Assembly (NCBI GenBank): GCA_948567375.1
Contig: OX419762.1
Location: forward strand, 27,285,465-27,349,464
Source: Lunularia cruciata
Lineage: Eukaryota; Streptophyta; Marchantiopsida; Lunulariales; Lunulariaceae
Direction of reading: 5' to 3'
DNA: 64,000 bases
Shown here: in pieces, positions 1 to 12,154 of the stretch
Position numbering within the stretch: the stretch's first letter is position 1
Layout of the letters: the number at the start of each line of letters is the position of its first letter
The notes under the pieces: model-generated
The model's database searches: none
What the model was told of the DNA's origin: nothing
The model's input: the letters and a program-made list of their open reading frames with translations, nothing else
Made by a program: the position numbers and the translations under genes

Positions 1-790
1 TTGCCTAGGTTTGGTCCACCCATCTGCATCTTCACTACTCACTTGTGAGTGTGGTTCTACACTAGATGCAGCGGCGGTCCACATGACACGGTGTCCTTTT
101 GGAGGACAGGGGATAGCTACCCATGATACCATTAGAGACATAGTGTTTGCTATGGCGCGAGAGAGTGGATACTTGGCTTGGAGGGAGCGTTTGTATGCTT
201 TGCAAACGACACGTGTCAAGGCAGACTTATAGTTGGTCCGAGATGATCATGTGACAGTAGCGGATGTCGTGGTCACGGACCCTACGCAGGATACAGTTTC
301 GGAGGGAGTGATTACCCATCCCCCTGGATGGGCGGCGAGTGCAGCAGCAGGTCGCAAGGTCTCCAAGTATAGGGGCTTGCAGCGAGGTCACCTCTTTGTT
401 CCTCTAGCCTTGGAGTTATATGGAGCGATGGACACGGCGTTTGACACATTTGTCAGGGAGTGCGCAAGAGCTTATCATGTTAGGCGACAAGGGGTACCAC
501 TCTCACTCTCATACTTTGTAGCATATTTTAAACAGTGTGTGTCCATTGCTCTACATAGGGCAGTGGCTGGTGCAATCCATAGGAGAGCAATCACATTAGG
601 TGATGTTTCTTCGGATGCTCCAATTGTGTGTAGACCGTGCAACTTGCATAGCTCCGCTATCTTAGGTGCGGTAGGGCAGATGTCTCGTACAGACTCTACT
701 GGGGCTTAGCCCCATGTTACCCTTTTTGTCTCTCCCTTGTACGGCTTGATGGGGTCTTCCCATCCTTCATTTTTCCTACGCGGTTGCCTT
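1..790 (+). mobile_element. 3' end of a non-LTR (LINE-type) retrotransposon
   Basis: The left edge of the window holds the end of a LINE-type element: the C-terminal part of its polyprotein (2-709), then a short 3' untranslated tail (710-790). The tail is recognised because a diverged, opposite-strand copy of it recurs at 45590-45690. There is no clear poly(A) tract. The 5' part, including the polymerase core, lies outside the window. Confidence 0.7.
2..709 (+). pseudogene. Reverse transcriptase C-terminal region of a LINE-type element, with an in-frame stop
   Basis: One frame runs from base 2 to the stop at 707-709, broken by a single TAG at 230-232. The first part has a cysteine/histidine cluster (CECG, then HMTRC) followed by IATHDTIRD. 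The second part has ADVVVTDPT, later KVSKY, then PLALELYG. In plant and algal LINE polyproteins this arrangement follows the polymerase. The D...K...E spacing suggests a PD-(D/E)XK-like nuclease fold, which is inference. The polymerase core is not in the window. The TAG makes this copy inactive unless it is read through. Confidence 0.65.
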
Positions 791-1694
791 TACTTTTTAC
801 TTGTTGTAGCAGAGTTCTTACTTCTACAACTTAAGTCAGATCGTATGCGTATGGCCAAGCTCAAGTCTACAATGCAACAAAAGTCCATTGTTATTGTATA
901 GCACCGTCCAACTCGAGATATCAAGTGCACGCCAAATTTGACTTGAGTGCCATAACGAAATAAATGTGCTTTGATATTTTTTTGTCCTTTTAAGGTGAAA
1001 GAGATAGATACCATGGCTTTGACGGTGAGCCTTAATATGACTTGAACCACTGGACGGGTTGAAACAAATTACGGTTTCTTCGTAGCATCTTGGATGGTAG
1101 GTCAACGTTACATTTTCCATCCCTCAAGGAAAGCTCAAGGTGATGAAGCACACAGAAGTATTGAAATGAGTGTAAGATTTCGCGCTTAAAGAAAGTTATT
1201 CAGAAACAATATCATCGTGTCTCTGAAGCTGCCATGAAATAAAATAAGTTACAAAGATTGAGTTTGCAATTAGGGCTATTGGACACAAACCAAGATGATG
1301 ATGAGCTTTGGCGACTGTAGTTTTGGGGTGTGGCGCACCTGGGACTTCTTCTAGCAACTCACAGAAAAGGGAATGTGAGAAACCTCCCCCTGCACGAGTT
1401 ATCTCGTTCAGTGATCCCATGACTACAACTGCTCAGAAGTGTGAGTTAATAGAGTCAAGTCCACTTCACTGCAGAATGGGCATCGTAGTTACGTGTCAAG
1501 TTGACTCTTCGCAGGTCCGTAGAGTGATAGCCTGCATGTGTAATACGCGAATGGTGTGTAACAAACCATGGACTCCATCTGGTAACTGTAAGTCCTGGAA
1601 CTCACTCCGGCATAGCGTCAACACAGAGTCAATTATAAAGAAAGCAGGGGATTTCGGAGCGCCTTGCCCTGGGTCCGATGTCCCACTTTCCCTA

Positions 1695-1756
1695 TTTGCA
1701 AGCCTTTCACTAGTGTCTCACTTTCTAAATTTAGACACTAGTGAAAGGCTTGCAAA
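1695..1756. repeat. Perfect inverted repeat, 24-bp arms, 14-bp loop
   Basis: The arm 1695-1718 is exactly complementary to 1733-1756, with loop 1719-1732. RNA from either strand would form a 24-bp perfect hairpin. No target duplication or transposon terminus is obvious around it. Confidence 0.9.
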
Positions 1757-1926
1757 ACATTCGTGTATCCGTGGATCGTTTAGTTTCTTGCCTTACGGTG
1801 GTGGTCATCGCAAGAGAAGGGAACTCTGCTTTCAATGAGCTTTTCTTTGATAGTAAATCTGATTAGTGCTCCCATACGATTTTTCATTGTGGAAATGACT
1901 AGTCCGCCTTTCTGTGCGGTGGGAGT

Positions 1927-1976
1927 CTCTCTAATGCGGGTTCTTTATGACTGCATAAACAACCCGCATTAGAGAG
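1927..1976. repeat. Perfect inverted repeat, 16-bp arms, 18-bp loop
   Basis: The arm CTCTCTAATGCGGGTT (1927-1942) is exactly complementary to 1961-1976. It lies about 170 bp from the larger fold-back, and the two arm sequences are unrelated. Confidence 0.9.
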
Positions 1977-2461
1977 GGTTTTCATAAGAGTCGTCTTAGG
2001 TTCCATCTAGAGGGCCAAAGAGAAGGCCATGGGTGGTGATCACAAAGTCTATCACAGCTTGCACTACGGCTCTCATAAGCCTTCTCGGCATGACCTCCTT
2101 TGTTTGCCTGACGAACGTCACCTGAAACGATCTGTGGAGTGGACGGGTCCGTCTAGACCATTACGATGTTCTGTTCGAGCCCACCTTAGCTGTACATAAA
2201 CCGCTTGACAGTTCTATCCATCTACAGATAAGCTGTACTAAGCAATTCACAAATTGGATCAAAAGAGGCCAGAACAGTGCTCCCGAGCTGGTATACAACG
2301 ATAGACTCTGAAATGCAACTCTCCAAGCAGCGTTCGAAAACTCAACGAATTTAAACTCTTCTTCACAGCAGTGGCCGGCTGCTTCAGCTAGGAATTATCG
2401 CGAAGATCTTGAAAGTGACAATTCTTGTTGGGTGATCTCAGAGTTCTCGCAAATTCGGAAA

Positions 2462-2752
2462 GCATAACTCAACTCTGTGTAGAACGACAAATCCACAGCT
2501 TTCAGTTGTTCCTGGAGATGAATAGGGTCTGTCTGCAAAGAAATCTCTACTAGGGGTCTTCGACTCATGCATCTAATTAGCTAAAGTAGCTAAGTAGACG
2601 ATACCATAACTCAACTTCTTTGAGAAACGACTAATTCAAAGACTTCAGTTTATTCAGTTCTCTGAGAAGTCTCTGCAATGTCCTGGAACATAAATGAGGT
2701 CTGTCTGCAAAGAAACTCTACGAGGGGTTTTCGACTGTGATATCTAGTTAGC
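2462..2752. repeat. Diverged tandem duplication of the 3' flank of the ycf23-like gene
   Basis: Two stretches, about 2462-2581 and 2609-2752, share the order: CATAACTCAAC, a variable part, GGTCTGTCTGCAAAGAAA, AGGGGT.TTCGACT, then ATCTA.TTAGC. The copy next to the gene covers its stop codon (2744-2746), so the duplication copied the end of the last exon plus downstream sequence. The copies have diverged by substitutions and small gaps. Confidence 0.75.
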
Positions 2753-5401
2753 AACCTTGGAAGGCACGCTTGTTGTGGACCTTGAAGGTAAGCCCAATGA
2801 ATCGGCTATGCTGCGAACAGTGGCAATCATGGCAAGTTGGTCACTGAGTCTGTTGATGGCTGAGCCAATACCCTGCAGTGAAAGTTAAGCGCATTGTTAG
2901 TTCTTGCGTTAAAGCATGAATATTGTTCTGTGAAGGTATGGTCTATTCAGTTTAGACTGCTCTGAATTGTTAGGTTAGGAAATTAGTATGAACCAGAAAG
3001 CCCTAAACTTGCTCGACGCAACCATTCGGTATGGACGTCCACTTACCACACCGGCGGCACCAGCAGTAATGGCCATCGGAGTAGTAACCACGCTCAATCC
3101 AGACGCACAGATCACTGGAATCTTGACTACCCGTGAGATGGACCACGCTGCTGCCAAAGTTGGAGCAGCCTGCAGTGAGACATCTTACACATAAACAAGT
3201 TAGGACCAACTATTATAATTGTCTTCCGAACAAAAAGTACTGCTACTCACTCCGGCTTCAGGACTACCTTCACCACTACGTAGCACCCAGAATGAAATGG
3301 AGACGTGAATTCCAGCTGGGACTCTGAGAGCTTTACCTTCTCAATAAGACCGTGGACACCTGGTGCTGAGGGAGCAGAGCTCGTTCCACCTTCGGTTTGA
3401 ATCAAATCTGCACCTTCAACCTCAAGTTGCTCGGCGAGGCTGACCTGTAATCCAGAAATAAGAGGGGCAGATTCAGAGCTATATGACCGGGGATCATTTA
3501 GACTACGTTATTCTTCTCGGCAACAGGTACCTGTTACGAGAAATCTGCTTAGCTCACTTCCATAATACACAAGGCTACTTCTCACACTGGAGCCCAGCCT
3601 AAAGGGATTCACAGAGTTAACACCTGTTCATCAAGAGGCAAGGTGTGGGGAACTGTAACAGAAAGGACAACGTTGGGAAGCAACTTCCTCGTTCTTCTGG
3701 TGAGCTCGAGAACCTGTCAGGGACGACATTGTCAGGAATCACTTCGATTTTCACTTCACTCAGAACATTTAACACTGGGATTTCATACTATTAATCTTGA
3801 GGTTCGCGTGACTTCCTTGGCGTTGCCATAGAATTCGGTTAGTAGCTCCGCTGGTAGAGAGCTTACCTCTTCTGCGGGGAACACTCTCCCACTCTTATAG
3901 AAACCATCATAATTTCCAATTTCTACCTGAACAATACGCCACAGTAGGTGTTGGTTCAATGCCTCTCACTCGTAGGTAGATACTAGACTGAGAAGTTGCA
4001 TTACTAGAAGGGCACTCTCACTTACCTTTCTCAAGACTCCAAACATCCTTTAACCGGAAATTAGATGGAGACGTCTGTTCTATAGTCCATAAATGAAGTA
4101 CGCCTGCAAGAGCTTCCCGGGCTTCCAACAACAAAAGCCCTTAAGCTGTTATCTTTGTAAACTAATGCAGAACGAAATCCCATACCCGCGAGGCATATTT
4201 CGCTACATAATGATAGGTGCGAATATCAAGATCAACAGGTAAACACTTCAGTGGAGTTCAGGAAAATGCACCATGTGAGCTCCAGCCTTAATGGCATCCA
4301 CAAAAGCTTCAGGCTCCACCGACGAGACACATATCTGATGACAAGAACAGACAAGTCAATTCTCGCTGTCTCAATCTTCCTATCCAAGATGACTGTATAA
4401 CCCAAGTAGTTCATTTTCTACTCGAGTAGAATATCCCAGGCCTCTGTATGATTCAACCCAAAGCAGAGACACAGATTCTAGCACATTCCTGCCCACAGAG
4501 TTCCCAAATAAGTTCAAATTCAGGTCAGAAAAGTACAGAAATGAGATACAATGAAATTCTTACTGGGAGGCTGGTCAAGCTCGCTGCGAGTCTCACAAGG
4601 TCTGCATCGCATGCAATATCCACATGGGTGGCTCCTCCCTGCCACATAATTTTTATTAGATGAGTCAACATCACAAAATCAGTTAAAAAATATCATGGAC
4701 CAGTACTGAAGAGATTGAAAAGCAGAAAGTCCGCATTGCGCTTACTTTCTCTGCGGCAATCACCACACTTGCAACTTTTTGGTGGTCAAAGTTGTGTAGT
4801 CCCGCAATCACCTGCACTTCGCGCAGCTCACACCCATTAAGAACGGTATTCATCATTACAAGGTACTCACAACAAGCTTGAGATTATCTGTTATCCTTGA
4901 AATCCCAAACATGCCGACGGACATCGATGAAATCTAAGGCAAAGACGATAATAGTTTCCCCGAGAGATAGCAATTCATCAACTACGGATGAAACTATTCA
5001 GTACACTACGTTTCACATTGCGCAACTCCATGGCTTTGAGAGAAGAAAGGGATCCAAGATTTCATGAGAACAGTACCACCCACCTTCAGAGCCTTACGAG
5101 CACCGAATTGCTTGAGACAGAACTCTCTGTTATCGTCATGGGAGTTTGCTGAAGAAGCAGCTGCTGCCTTAGCGATAGTTCTGGAGTACCTGGAGTAACT
5201 CTTGGAGGAGCCGTGGACCTCCTTCAATTCCGAAACTGAAGGAACAAGAGACGACAAAGATCTGTACACAGTCCTGGAGGTGAATCTCACAGCACTAGTG
5301 CTAGCGTCTTGACCCGAAGAACGAGCGTCGGCTCCGCTGAAGCCTGATGAGGTGGTGGATGAGGCCACCACTGAAGAAAAGGTGACGGTCGCTGCTGCCA
5401 T
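2744..5401 (-). CDS. ycf23: Nuclear-encoded, plastid-targeted Ycf23-like protein (DUF561, TIM-barrel-like), multi-exon
   Basis: Exons, in minus-strand order: 5401-5084, 4811-4746, 4638-4564, 4334-4272, 3926-3867, 3696-3624, 3444-3337, 3169-3047, 2872-2744. All but one have GT..AG borders and join in frame. Exon 1 begins with a serine/alanine-rich stretch of about 90 residues, typical of a plastid transit peptide. The rest follows the Ycf23 family in order: KALK|VIAGLHNFD, GGATHVDIA, ICVSSVEPEAF, VEIGNYDGFY, VTVPHTLPLDEQ, GADLIQTEGG, KIPVICASGLS, GIGSAINRL. The stop is at 2744-2746. The biochemical function of the family is not established. One junction is unresolved: the exon expected between 3867 and 3696 is visible around 3712-3775 (VLNVLSE), but no canonical acceptor puts it in frame. 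An assembly indel, a non-canonical junction or a real lesion are all possible. Predicted length is about 340-360 residues. Confidence 0.88.
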
Positions 5402-5720
5402 TATTCAAAATCAAAGAATTTCTGCGAGAACTGAGAGAATCCTCGACTGGGTTTTGAGCAAACAAACTCAAATTCAGAACCGTCGACTGTGGCTCTTTTA
5501 AACCTTTCGAAGCACTCGTCTCTGCTTTGCCTGCAACTGAAAACTCAGACCATAGCCACTTAAACCCTCTTTCACTGTACCGGTTCTGATCGTTACCTTG
5601 AACTTTGTCTCTTTCGCTGCGATTTTTCTGCCAGGGCCCACAAACTCCTGCATTGCGCGAAATCGTACACACTTTCTTCTCTTACCCAGCGAACAGGCCT
5701 AGAGCCTAGAACTTTTATTC
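5402..5720 (-). promoter_or_regulatory. Presumed 5' leader and promoter region of the ycf23-like gene
   Basis: This is the sequence upstream of the ATG at 5399-5401. An upstream ATG at 5670-5672 opens a 123-codon frame that overlaps the true start in another frame. Transcription therefore probably starts downstream of 5672, or the upstream frame limits translation. I cannot fix a TATA box or start site with confidence. Confidence 0.35.
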
Positions 5721-6382
5721 GATTAAAAAGTGGGCAGGGTATTTCCCTTGTTGGTGGATATAACGCCTCATAAGATTGATTCTACTAACACTGATACAGA
5801 TCTTCTCGATCTCTTACATTCGTTATGCACACCTTGTGTTCCCTACGTCCAGTTTACTTCCTCCTCGTATGCCCAAAATCAGATTCTTCATCTCTCCACA
5901 ATTGTGTGTCGAGCCATGGCAAGTGGGATGATCACTCTCTTCACAGTAACACTTCTGGTTAAGCAACACTCTTGACAGAACAGGTCTATCACCCCCAATT
6001 CAGAGGATCTCCCTTCCTCCAATGATGTTTAGTTCACAAACGATAACAAAGAGTATGGAATTCGTTCTTGTCAATAGCATAAGACATAAAATAGAGAACA
6101 TATCTATCTCCCCTCGATGTTTAGAACACAAAGGACGAACACTCACTAGAATGTAATCGTGCATAGTGATGGCATATAGAGAAGACCTCTCTACCTCCCC
6201 TTATGGTTACAATACAACCAAGAAAAGTGAATGAACTTTAAACTTGTCCAGTAAGTAGGAGAATCTATAGTGTGGAAGAGTTGGTCCTTAAACAGTACAG
6301 AGAAGTGAGATCCTGACGTTAAGCGCCATCCCCAATGTCATAAAGTTGCCCTTAGCTTCAGGTCTCTCAAACACTAATGCAT
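5721..6382. other. Intergenic, nothing recognised
   Basis: AT-rich sequence with only short chance frames. No domain, repeat terminus or RNA gene is apparent. Confidence 0.5.
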
Positions 6383-7029
6383 TGCTACAAAACATACCCC
6401 CTTCACACACTATAGAAACACAACTCACAAATAGGTCTTACATGGACTCTCAAGTGCCACAATAATTAGTTTGTTAATACAACTCGATTCACATTGAAGC
6501 GGAGTGATACTTGATCTATCACTCAATAAGATAGGTACTTGATCTGCCATTCAATAATATGCACACAATTGGACATTGATTACAATCAAGGACACCCACT
6601 CTAACTAAGAGAATACAAGTGACACTTGCCGGCCTCTATCTACATAGCCAAGAACTCGACAGTTCAACATCAAAGAAGTGAGCTCTTTGGAGCTGCACTT
6701 CAAAAGTATACCCCTTGTCTCCATCCTAACGGTCCCACTAACGGCACACCCAACGGTCCAAATGGTGCAAGTGATAGTGGACTCCACCATGTAATCAATA
6801 CCCCGAACACAAAATCTGACCATCAAGAAGTAGTCTATGAGTAACTGCCAAAATACTCCTGACTACCAACACTACTACTCCAAAGTCCGAGCAACCTAGG
6901 TGCAATGCTACAAATGGCATGACAATGGTCGTACATATATATATTGCTACACAACATATATCATGGTTAACATCACATACTATAGAAGCACAGCTCACAT
7001 AAGTCATACATGGACTCTAAAGTGCCACA
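6383..7029. repeat. Non-coding repeat with TRIM-like flanking direct repeats
   Basis: Two direct repeats of about 79-85 bp, 6383-6461 and 6945-7029, each start TGCTACA and end GTGCCACA, so they have TG..CA ends. The unit between them (about 6468-6925) recurs at 43483-43915 in the same orientation. It contains no coding domain. The arrangement resembles a terminal-repeat retrotransposon in miniature, but no clean target duplication was found. Confidence 0.5.
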
Positions 7030-7380
7030 ATTGCCCCCTAGTAGATAGTTAGGTCCCTCTAACTCTAGATAGCCATCTCTTCCAAGTATATGGTATTTAC
7101 CCTATGGTGGGCAAAAGATCAGAAGGTTGGGTGCTATCAAGCCCCATCGTTAGTCACTTGTCCGCAAACTATACCATATAAAGGATAGCCTAATCACTAT
7201 CCTTGAGGAACCATTGTGAGGAGAGGAGTCAAACATGCCATATGCGATCCTCTCAAATAACTATCACACACCAACATAGTAACAAGTCCACTAGAAGAGC
7301 CGTATAACATACACCGCAAGCCTGTACATACAAGTGCCAAGCTTGGGTCCATAATACCATCAATGTTTGGGCCTTAAAAA
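7030..7380. other. Intergenic, nothing recognised
   Basis: No coding or repeat signal was seen between the TRIM-like repeat and the truncated copia LTR. Homology to the copia LTR starts abruptly at 7381. Confidence 0.5.
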
Positions 7381-7477
7381 GTGAACCACGTTATTTCCTA
7401 TTAGTCCTCTGATTTATGTTTAATGGGCCTTATGATGTGCTATTGCAAGAGGTCCCTTGGGATTGTATTTTCTAACA
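7381..7477 (+). repeat. Remnant of the copia 5' LTR
   Basis: These 97 bp match the last 97 bp of the 3' LTR (11948-12044) with few changes and end in CTAACA. Sequence left of 7381 does not match the rest of the LTR, so about 430 bp were lost. Confidence 0.85.
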
Positions 7478-7479
7478 AT

Positions 7480-7491
7480 TGGTATCAGAGC
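7480..7491 (+). other. Copia primer binding site
   Basis: TGGTATCAGAGC lies 2 bp after the LTR end. It is complementary to the 3' end of plant initiator methionine tRNA, the usual primer of these elements. Confidence 0.85.
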
Positions 7492-7567
7492 ATAGTTGGT
7501 CCTCAAGAGGGTCTTGAGATCTGAGGGTGCAGGGAAGTGGGTCCAGAAGCAAGTCCACAGCAAAGCA

Positions 7568-8349
7568 ATGGCAGGGGTGATATCCATATCCAATGCTAAA
7601 TTTGCAGTGGAGAAGTTTGATGGGAAAAACAATTTTGGACTTTGGCAACTGAAGATGAAGGACCTTCTTGTCCAGCAAGGACTGTATGGAGCACTGAAGA
7701 AGAAAAAGGAGGACAAAAGTGATGAGGATGGGGAAGATGAAGATGCAGATCTCAGAGCTATTAGCACTATTAGGTTGAACCTTGCTGATGAATTGCTATA
7801 CAATGTTATGAATGGGGAATCTGCACCAAAACTATGGGCCAAACTGGAGAATCTTTATATGACCAAGTCTTTGACAAATAGAATGTTTCTTAAACAGAAG
7901 TTGTATATGTTGAGGATGAAGGAAGGCCAGAGTATTATGGAGCACCTCAATGCTTTCAACAAAATAATTTGTGAGTTGATGAGCATAGAGGTTAAGTTAG
8001 AAAAGGAGATAAGGCATTGTTGTTATTGACTTCACTTTCTCCATCATATGAGCATCTGGTCACAACTCTTCTATATGGGAAGGATGATATAAACTGTGAG
8101 GAGGTCACTTCAGCATTATTGTCCAATGAGATGCAAAAAAGACCCAACCAAGAAAAGACAAATTCAGAGGCTCTATTTATCAAAGGAAAGACAAGAGAGA
8201 GAGAGATCAGATCAGGAGTAAATCAAGATCCAAGTCTAGAACTGGAGGTTTCAAAGGCAAGTGCTGGATTTGTGAGAAGGTTGGACATTTCAAGAAGGAT
8301 TGTAACAACAAGAGGCTTGAGTCCAACAAGGATAAAGGTCAACTTTTAG
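7568..8349 (+). pseudogene. Copia Gag, frameshifted
   Basis: The ATG at 7568 opens a Gag of Tnt1 type: WQLKMKDLLVQQGLYGAL near residue 30, then an acidic lysine-rich stretch, then the conserved LWAKLENLYMTKSLTNR region. The frame ends at 8029 and continues in another frame from about 8017. A further shift near 8240 puts the CCHC zinc knuckle (CWICEKVGHFKKDC, about 8261-8302) in a third frame. At least two frameshifts therefore separate capsid and nucleocapsid. Confidence 0.85.
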
Positions 8350-8381
8350 ATCAAGCAAGCATTGCTGAGTCATATGGAGTT

Positions 8382-9569
8382 GTGGATGATGTTCTATGTG
8401 TTACCCAAGACAAAGATCAATTTGAGGAATCATGGATATTGGACTCAGGTTGCTCTTACCATATGTGTCCAAATAAGGAGTGGTTTCATGAGTACAAATC
8501 ATTCAATGGAGGATCTGTAATAATGGGGAACAACATGGCTTGTAAAGCTATTGGCATTGGTACAATACACATTAAGATGTTTGATGGTATTGTGAGGACT
8601 CTTGCTGATGTGAGGCATGTTCCTGAGTTGAGGAATAATTTGATATAACTAGGCACTTTGGACTCAAATGGGTGGAGGTGGGGAGCAGAAAATGGAACAC
8701 TCAAGGTATCAAAGGAGCATTGGTTGTAATGAAGGGGATAGGAAGAAGGTAGGAAACCTTTATGAGCTTGTTGGAGAGACCATCACTGGAGGAGTGGCAA
8801 GTACTATTTTTGAAAATGAAGATCCCAAATATCTTACTCAGTTATGGCACCTCCATTTGGGTCATATGAGTGAAAGGGGTCTAAGTGAATTGTCCAAGCA
8901 ACAACTTCTGAAGGGCCTTAAAAGTTGTAAGTTAAAATTCTGTGAGCATTGTGTAATAGGAAAGCAACGGAGGGTAAGCTTTTCCATAGGAGTTCATTGC
9001 ACAAAGGGAATTTTAGACTATGTGCATTCTGATGTTTGGGGCCCTGCACCTATAGCTTCAAAATTTGGAGCATTATATTTTGTGTCTTTGGTTGATGATT
9101 ACTCTAGGAGAGTATAGGTCTACACCATGAAGCAAAAATCAGAGGTCTTCTCTATCTTTAAACAATGGAAGGTGATGATGGAGAAAAAAACTGGAAGGAA
9201 AGTGAAGTGTTTGAGGTCTGATAATGGTGGAGAATACAAATCTGGAGAGTTTGATAGATATTGTAAGAGTGAGGGATAATCCATCACTTTACCATACCGG
9301 GTACTCCTCAACAAAATGGTGTGGCAGAGCAGATAAATTGTACACTCTTGGAGAAAGCAAGAAGTATGTTAAGCAACGCCGGATTGGAGAAGAGTTTTTG
9401 GGCAGAAGCTATAAATACGGCTTGTCATTTGGTAAACATTTCTCCCTCTATTGCTATTAAGTATAAGACACCTATGGAAAAATGGACAGGTAGGCATGTT
9501 GATTACTCTTCACTTAGAGTATTTGGATGCATAGCTTATGTTCATATTCAACAAGAACAAAGGGTTTAG
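8382..9569 (+). pseudogene. Copia protease and integrase, frameshifted
   Basis: The protease active site is WILDSGCSYHMC (near 8433-8468), the D-S-G signature of copia proteases. A stop at 8646-8648 ends that frame. Integrase follows from about 8830: a histidine/cysteine zinc-binding part (LHLGH, then CEHC), the first catalytic aspartate in HSDVWGP, and the second in LRSDNGGEY near 9212-9238. A stop at 9115-9117 and several shifts up to 9569 break the domain. Confidence 0.83.
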
Positions 9570-9801
9570 ATACAAAGGATACAAAGGGATATAGATTATG
9601 GGATCCAGAAAGGTGTTGTCTTGTTGTGAGTAGGGATGTAGTTTTGATGAGACTAGTACAATGAAGGCTATTACTATAGCAAAAGAAAAGAGAAAAAAAA
9701 TTCAGTAAGATTTTGTTAAGATAGATATTGATACTGGAAATGAAGACATTTCACCTCTTGTAGATCTACCAAGTAAACCATTAGAAGAGCAAAGCCCAAA
9801 A

Positions 9802-11487
9802 GTGATTCATGAACGTAGGTGTCCAAATAGGGATAGAAGGCCTCCAAAGAGATTTGATGATTCTTTTGTAGCTTATGCTCTTCTTACAAAGAATGGTGAG
9901 CCTTCTTCATATGAAGAGGCAATGCAAGATCAAGAATGTCAAAAGTGGCATTGTGCAATGGAAGAGGAGATGAAGTCTTTGGCCAAGAACGAAACTTGGA
10001 GACTTGAAAAATTGCCTATGGGAAAGAAGGCAATTGGTTGCAGATGGATATTTTGGAAGAAGGAAGGACTTCCAAAATCAGGTGGAGATAGATACAAAGC
10101 AAGGCTTGTAGCAAAGGGTTATAGCCAAAAAGAAGGTATTGACTTCAATGAGATTTTTTCACCTGTGGTAAAACTCTCTTCAATTCATGCACTATTGGCA
10201 ATAGTTGCATTGCATAACTTGGAGTTGGAGCAACTAGATGTTACAACTGCTTTTTTACATGGAGAATTGGAGGAGGAGATTAACATGCATCAACCTGAAG
10301 GTTTTGTGGTACCAAGGAACCAGAACTTGGTTTGCAGGTTACAAAAGTCTTTATATGGACTAAAGCAAAGTCCAAGACTTTGGTACATGAAATTTGATAC
10401 TTTCATGTTGAAGCAAGGATATAACAGAAGTGAATCAGATTCTTGTGTGTACCTCAAGAAGCTATGTGGACCTAGAGTATTTGATTTAATCATCTTGGGA
10501 CTATATGTGGATGATATGCTGATTGCTGCAAAGGATATGGTTGAGGTGGAGAAATTGAAAGCACAACTTGGTAAGGAGTTTGATATGAAGGACTTGGGTT
10601 TTTCAAAGAGGGTACTTGGGATTGAAATCCACCAGGACAGGAGCAAGGGAAAGTTATGGATATCTCAAAGGACATATTTGGAAAAATTACTTGCTTGGTT
10701 TGGCATGGAGAAAGCAAAACCAGTGAACACTCCAATGGCAAGTCATTTCAGGATATCATTGGAGCAATGTCCATCAAATGAGGAGGAGAGAAAAGTAATG
10801 TCCAACATTCCTTATGCTAGTGCTGTTGGGAGTTTGATGTATGCCATGGTCTGCACTAGACCAAACATCTCATATGCTATGAGCATGGTGAGTAGATACA
10901 TGGCAAATCCGGGGAAACATCATTGGGAAGTTGTGAAGTGGATACTTTGTTACTTGAAAGGGACTATAAATATTGGCATTACCTTTGATGTGGAGAAGGA
11001 ACAAGAAGGAGGAATTACAGGGTACGTAGATTCTGATTTTGCCGAAGACTTGGATAAGAGAAGGTCTACAACATGATTTGCTTTTACACTTGTTGGTGGT
11101 GCAGTAGGTTGGAAGTCTACTCTCCAATCTACTGTTGCTCTTTCTACTACAGAGGCAGAATATATGGCAACAACTGAGGCTGCCAAAGAGGCAATATGGC
11201 TACAAAGATTAGCCAAGGATATAGGACTCCCTAATATGAAGTCCACACTCTTGTGATAGCCAAAGCGCTATTCACTTGGCAAAGAATCAAGTATATCATT
11301 CAAGGACAAAGCATATTGATGTGAGACATCATTTTATCAGGGAAACTGTGACAAATGGTGAAATCAATTTTTCAAAAGATTGGCACAGAGGTAAATGCAG
11401 CTGATATGTTTACTAAACCTGTTCTTGTTGAGAAGTTCAAGTTATGCATGAACTTGCTCAACGTTCAATGTTGCTCTTTGGGATGAT
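9802..11487 (+). pseudogene. Copia reverse transcriptase and RNase H, disrupted near the end
   Basis: A 424-codon stretch (9802-11076) holds most of the polymerase: GCRWIFWKKE, then KARLVAKGYSQ, QLDVTTAFLHGELEEEI, SLYGLKQSPRLWY, and the catalytic YVDDMLIAAKD (near 10504-10536). RNase H follows with YVDSDFAEDLDKRRST. A TGA at 11074-11076 interrupts it. The domain continues in the same and neighbouring frames through STTEAEYMA, then [12 protein letters not shown] and ADMFTKP near 11400-11420. Confidence 0.88.
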
Positions 11488-11515
11488 AAGGTGGATACAA
11501 GCAAAAGGTGGAGTT

Positions 11516-12044
<529 letters not shown>

Positions 12045-12154
12045 GGTGGCATGGTGCACACTTGCGCACATGATCCTTCCAAACAACACCATCATGTCCA
12101 AACAACACAAGGACTCCATATAGAAAAACCTCATGCACTGTCAAGATAGTACAG

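Larger units (their letters stand above)
791..2743. other. Non-coding interval between the LINE remnant and the ycf23-like gene
   Basis: I recognise no protein here. A 176-codon open frame at 1308-1838 (+) has low-complexity composition, no familiar motif, and runs straight through the fold-back at 1695-1756, so I treat it as chance. The interval contains two perfect inverted repeats and, at its right end, a duplicated stretch that overlaps the end of the ycf23-like gene. Confidence 0.6.

Noticed and set aside
1308-1838. A 176-codon open frame on the plus strand
   Set aside because: It has no known motif, is cysteine/serine-rich without pattern, and reads through a perfect hairpin. No supporting neighbour or splice pattern was seen.
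5301-5672. A 123-codon minus-strand frame overlapping the start of the ycf23-like gene
   Set aside because: It is out of frame with the clear transit-peptide start and has no recognisable domain. At most it is an upstream frame.
7420-7842. Minus-strand frames opposite the copia Gag
   Set aside because: They are antisense shadows of a strongly matching Tnt1-type Gag on the plus strand.
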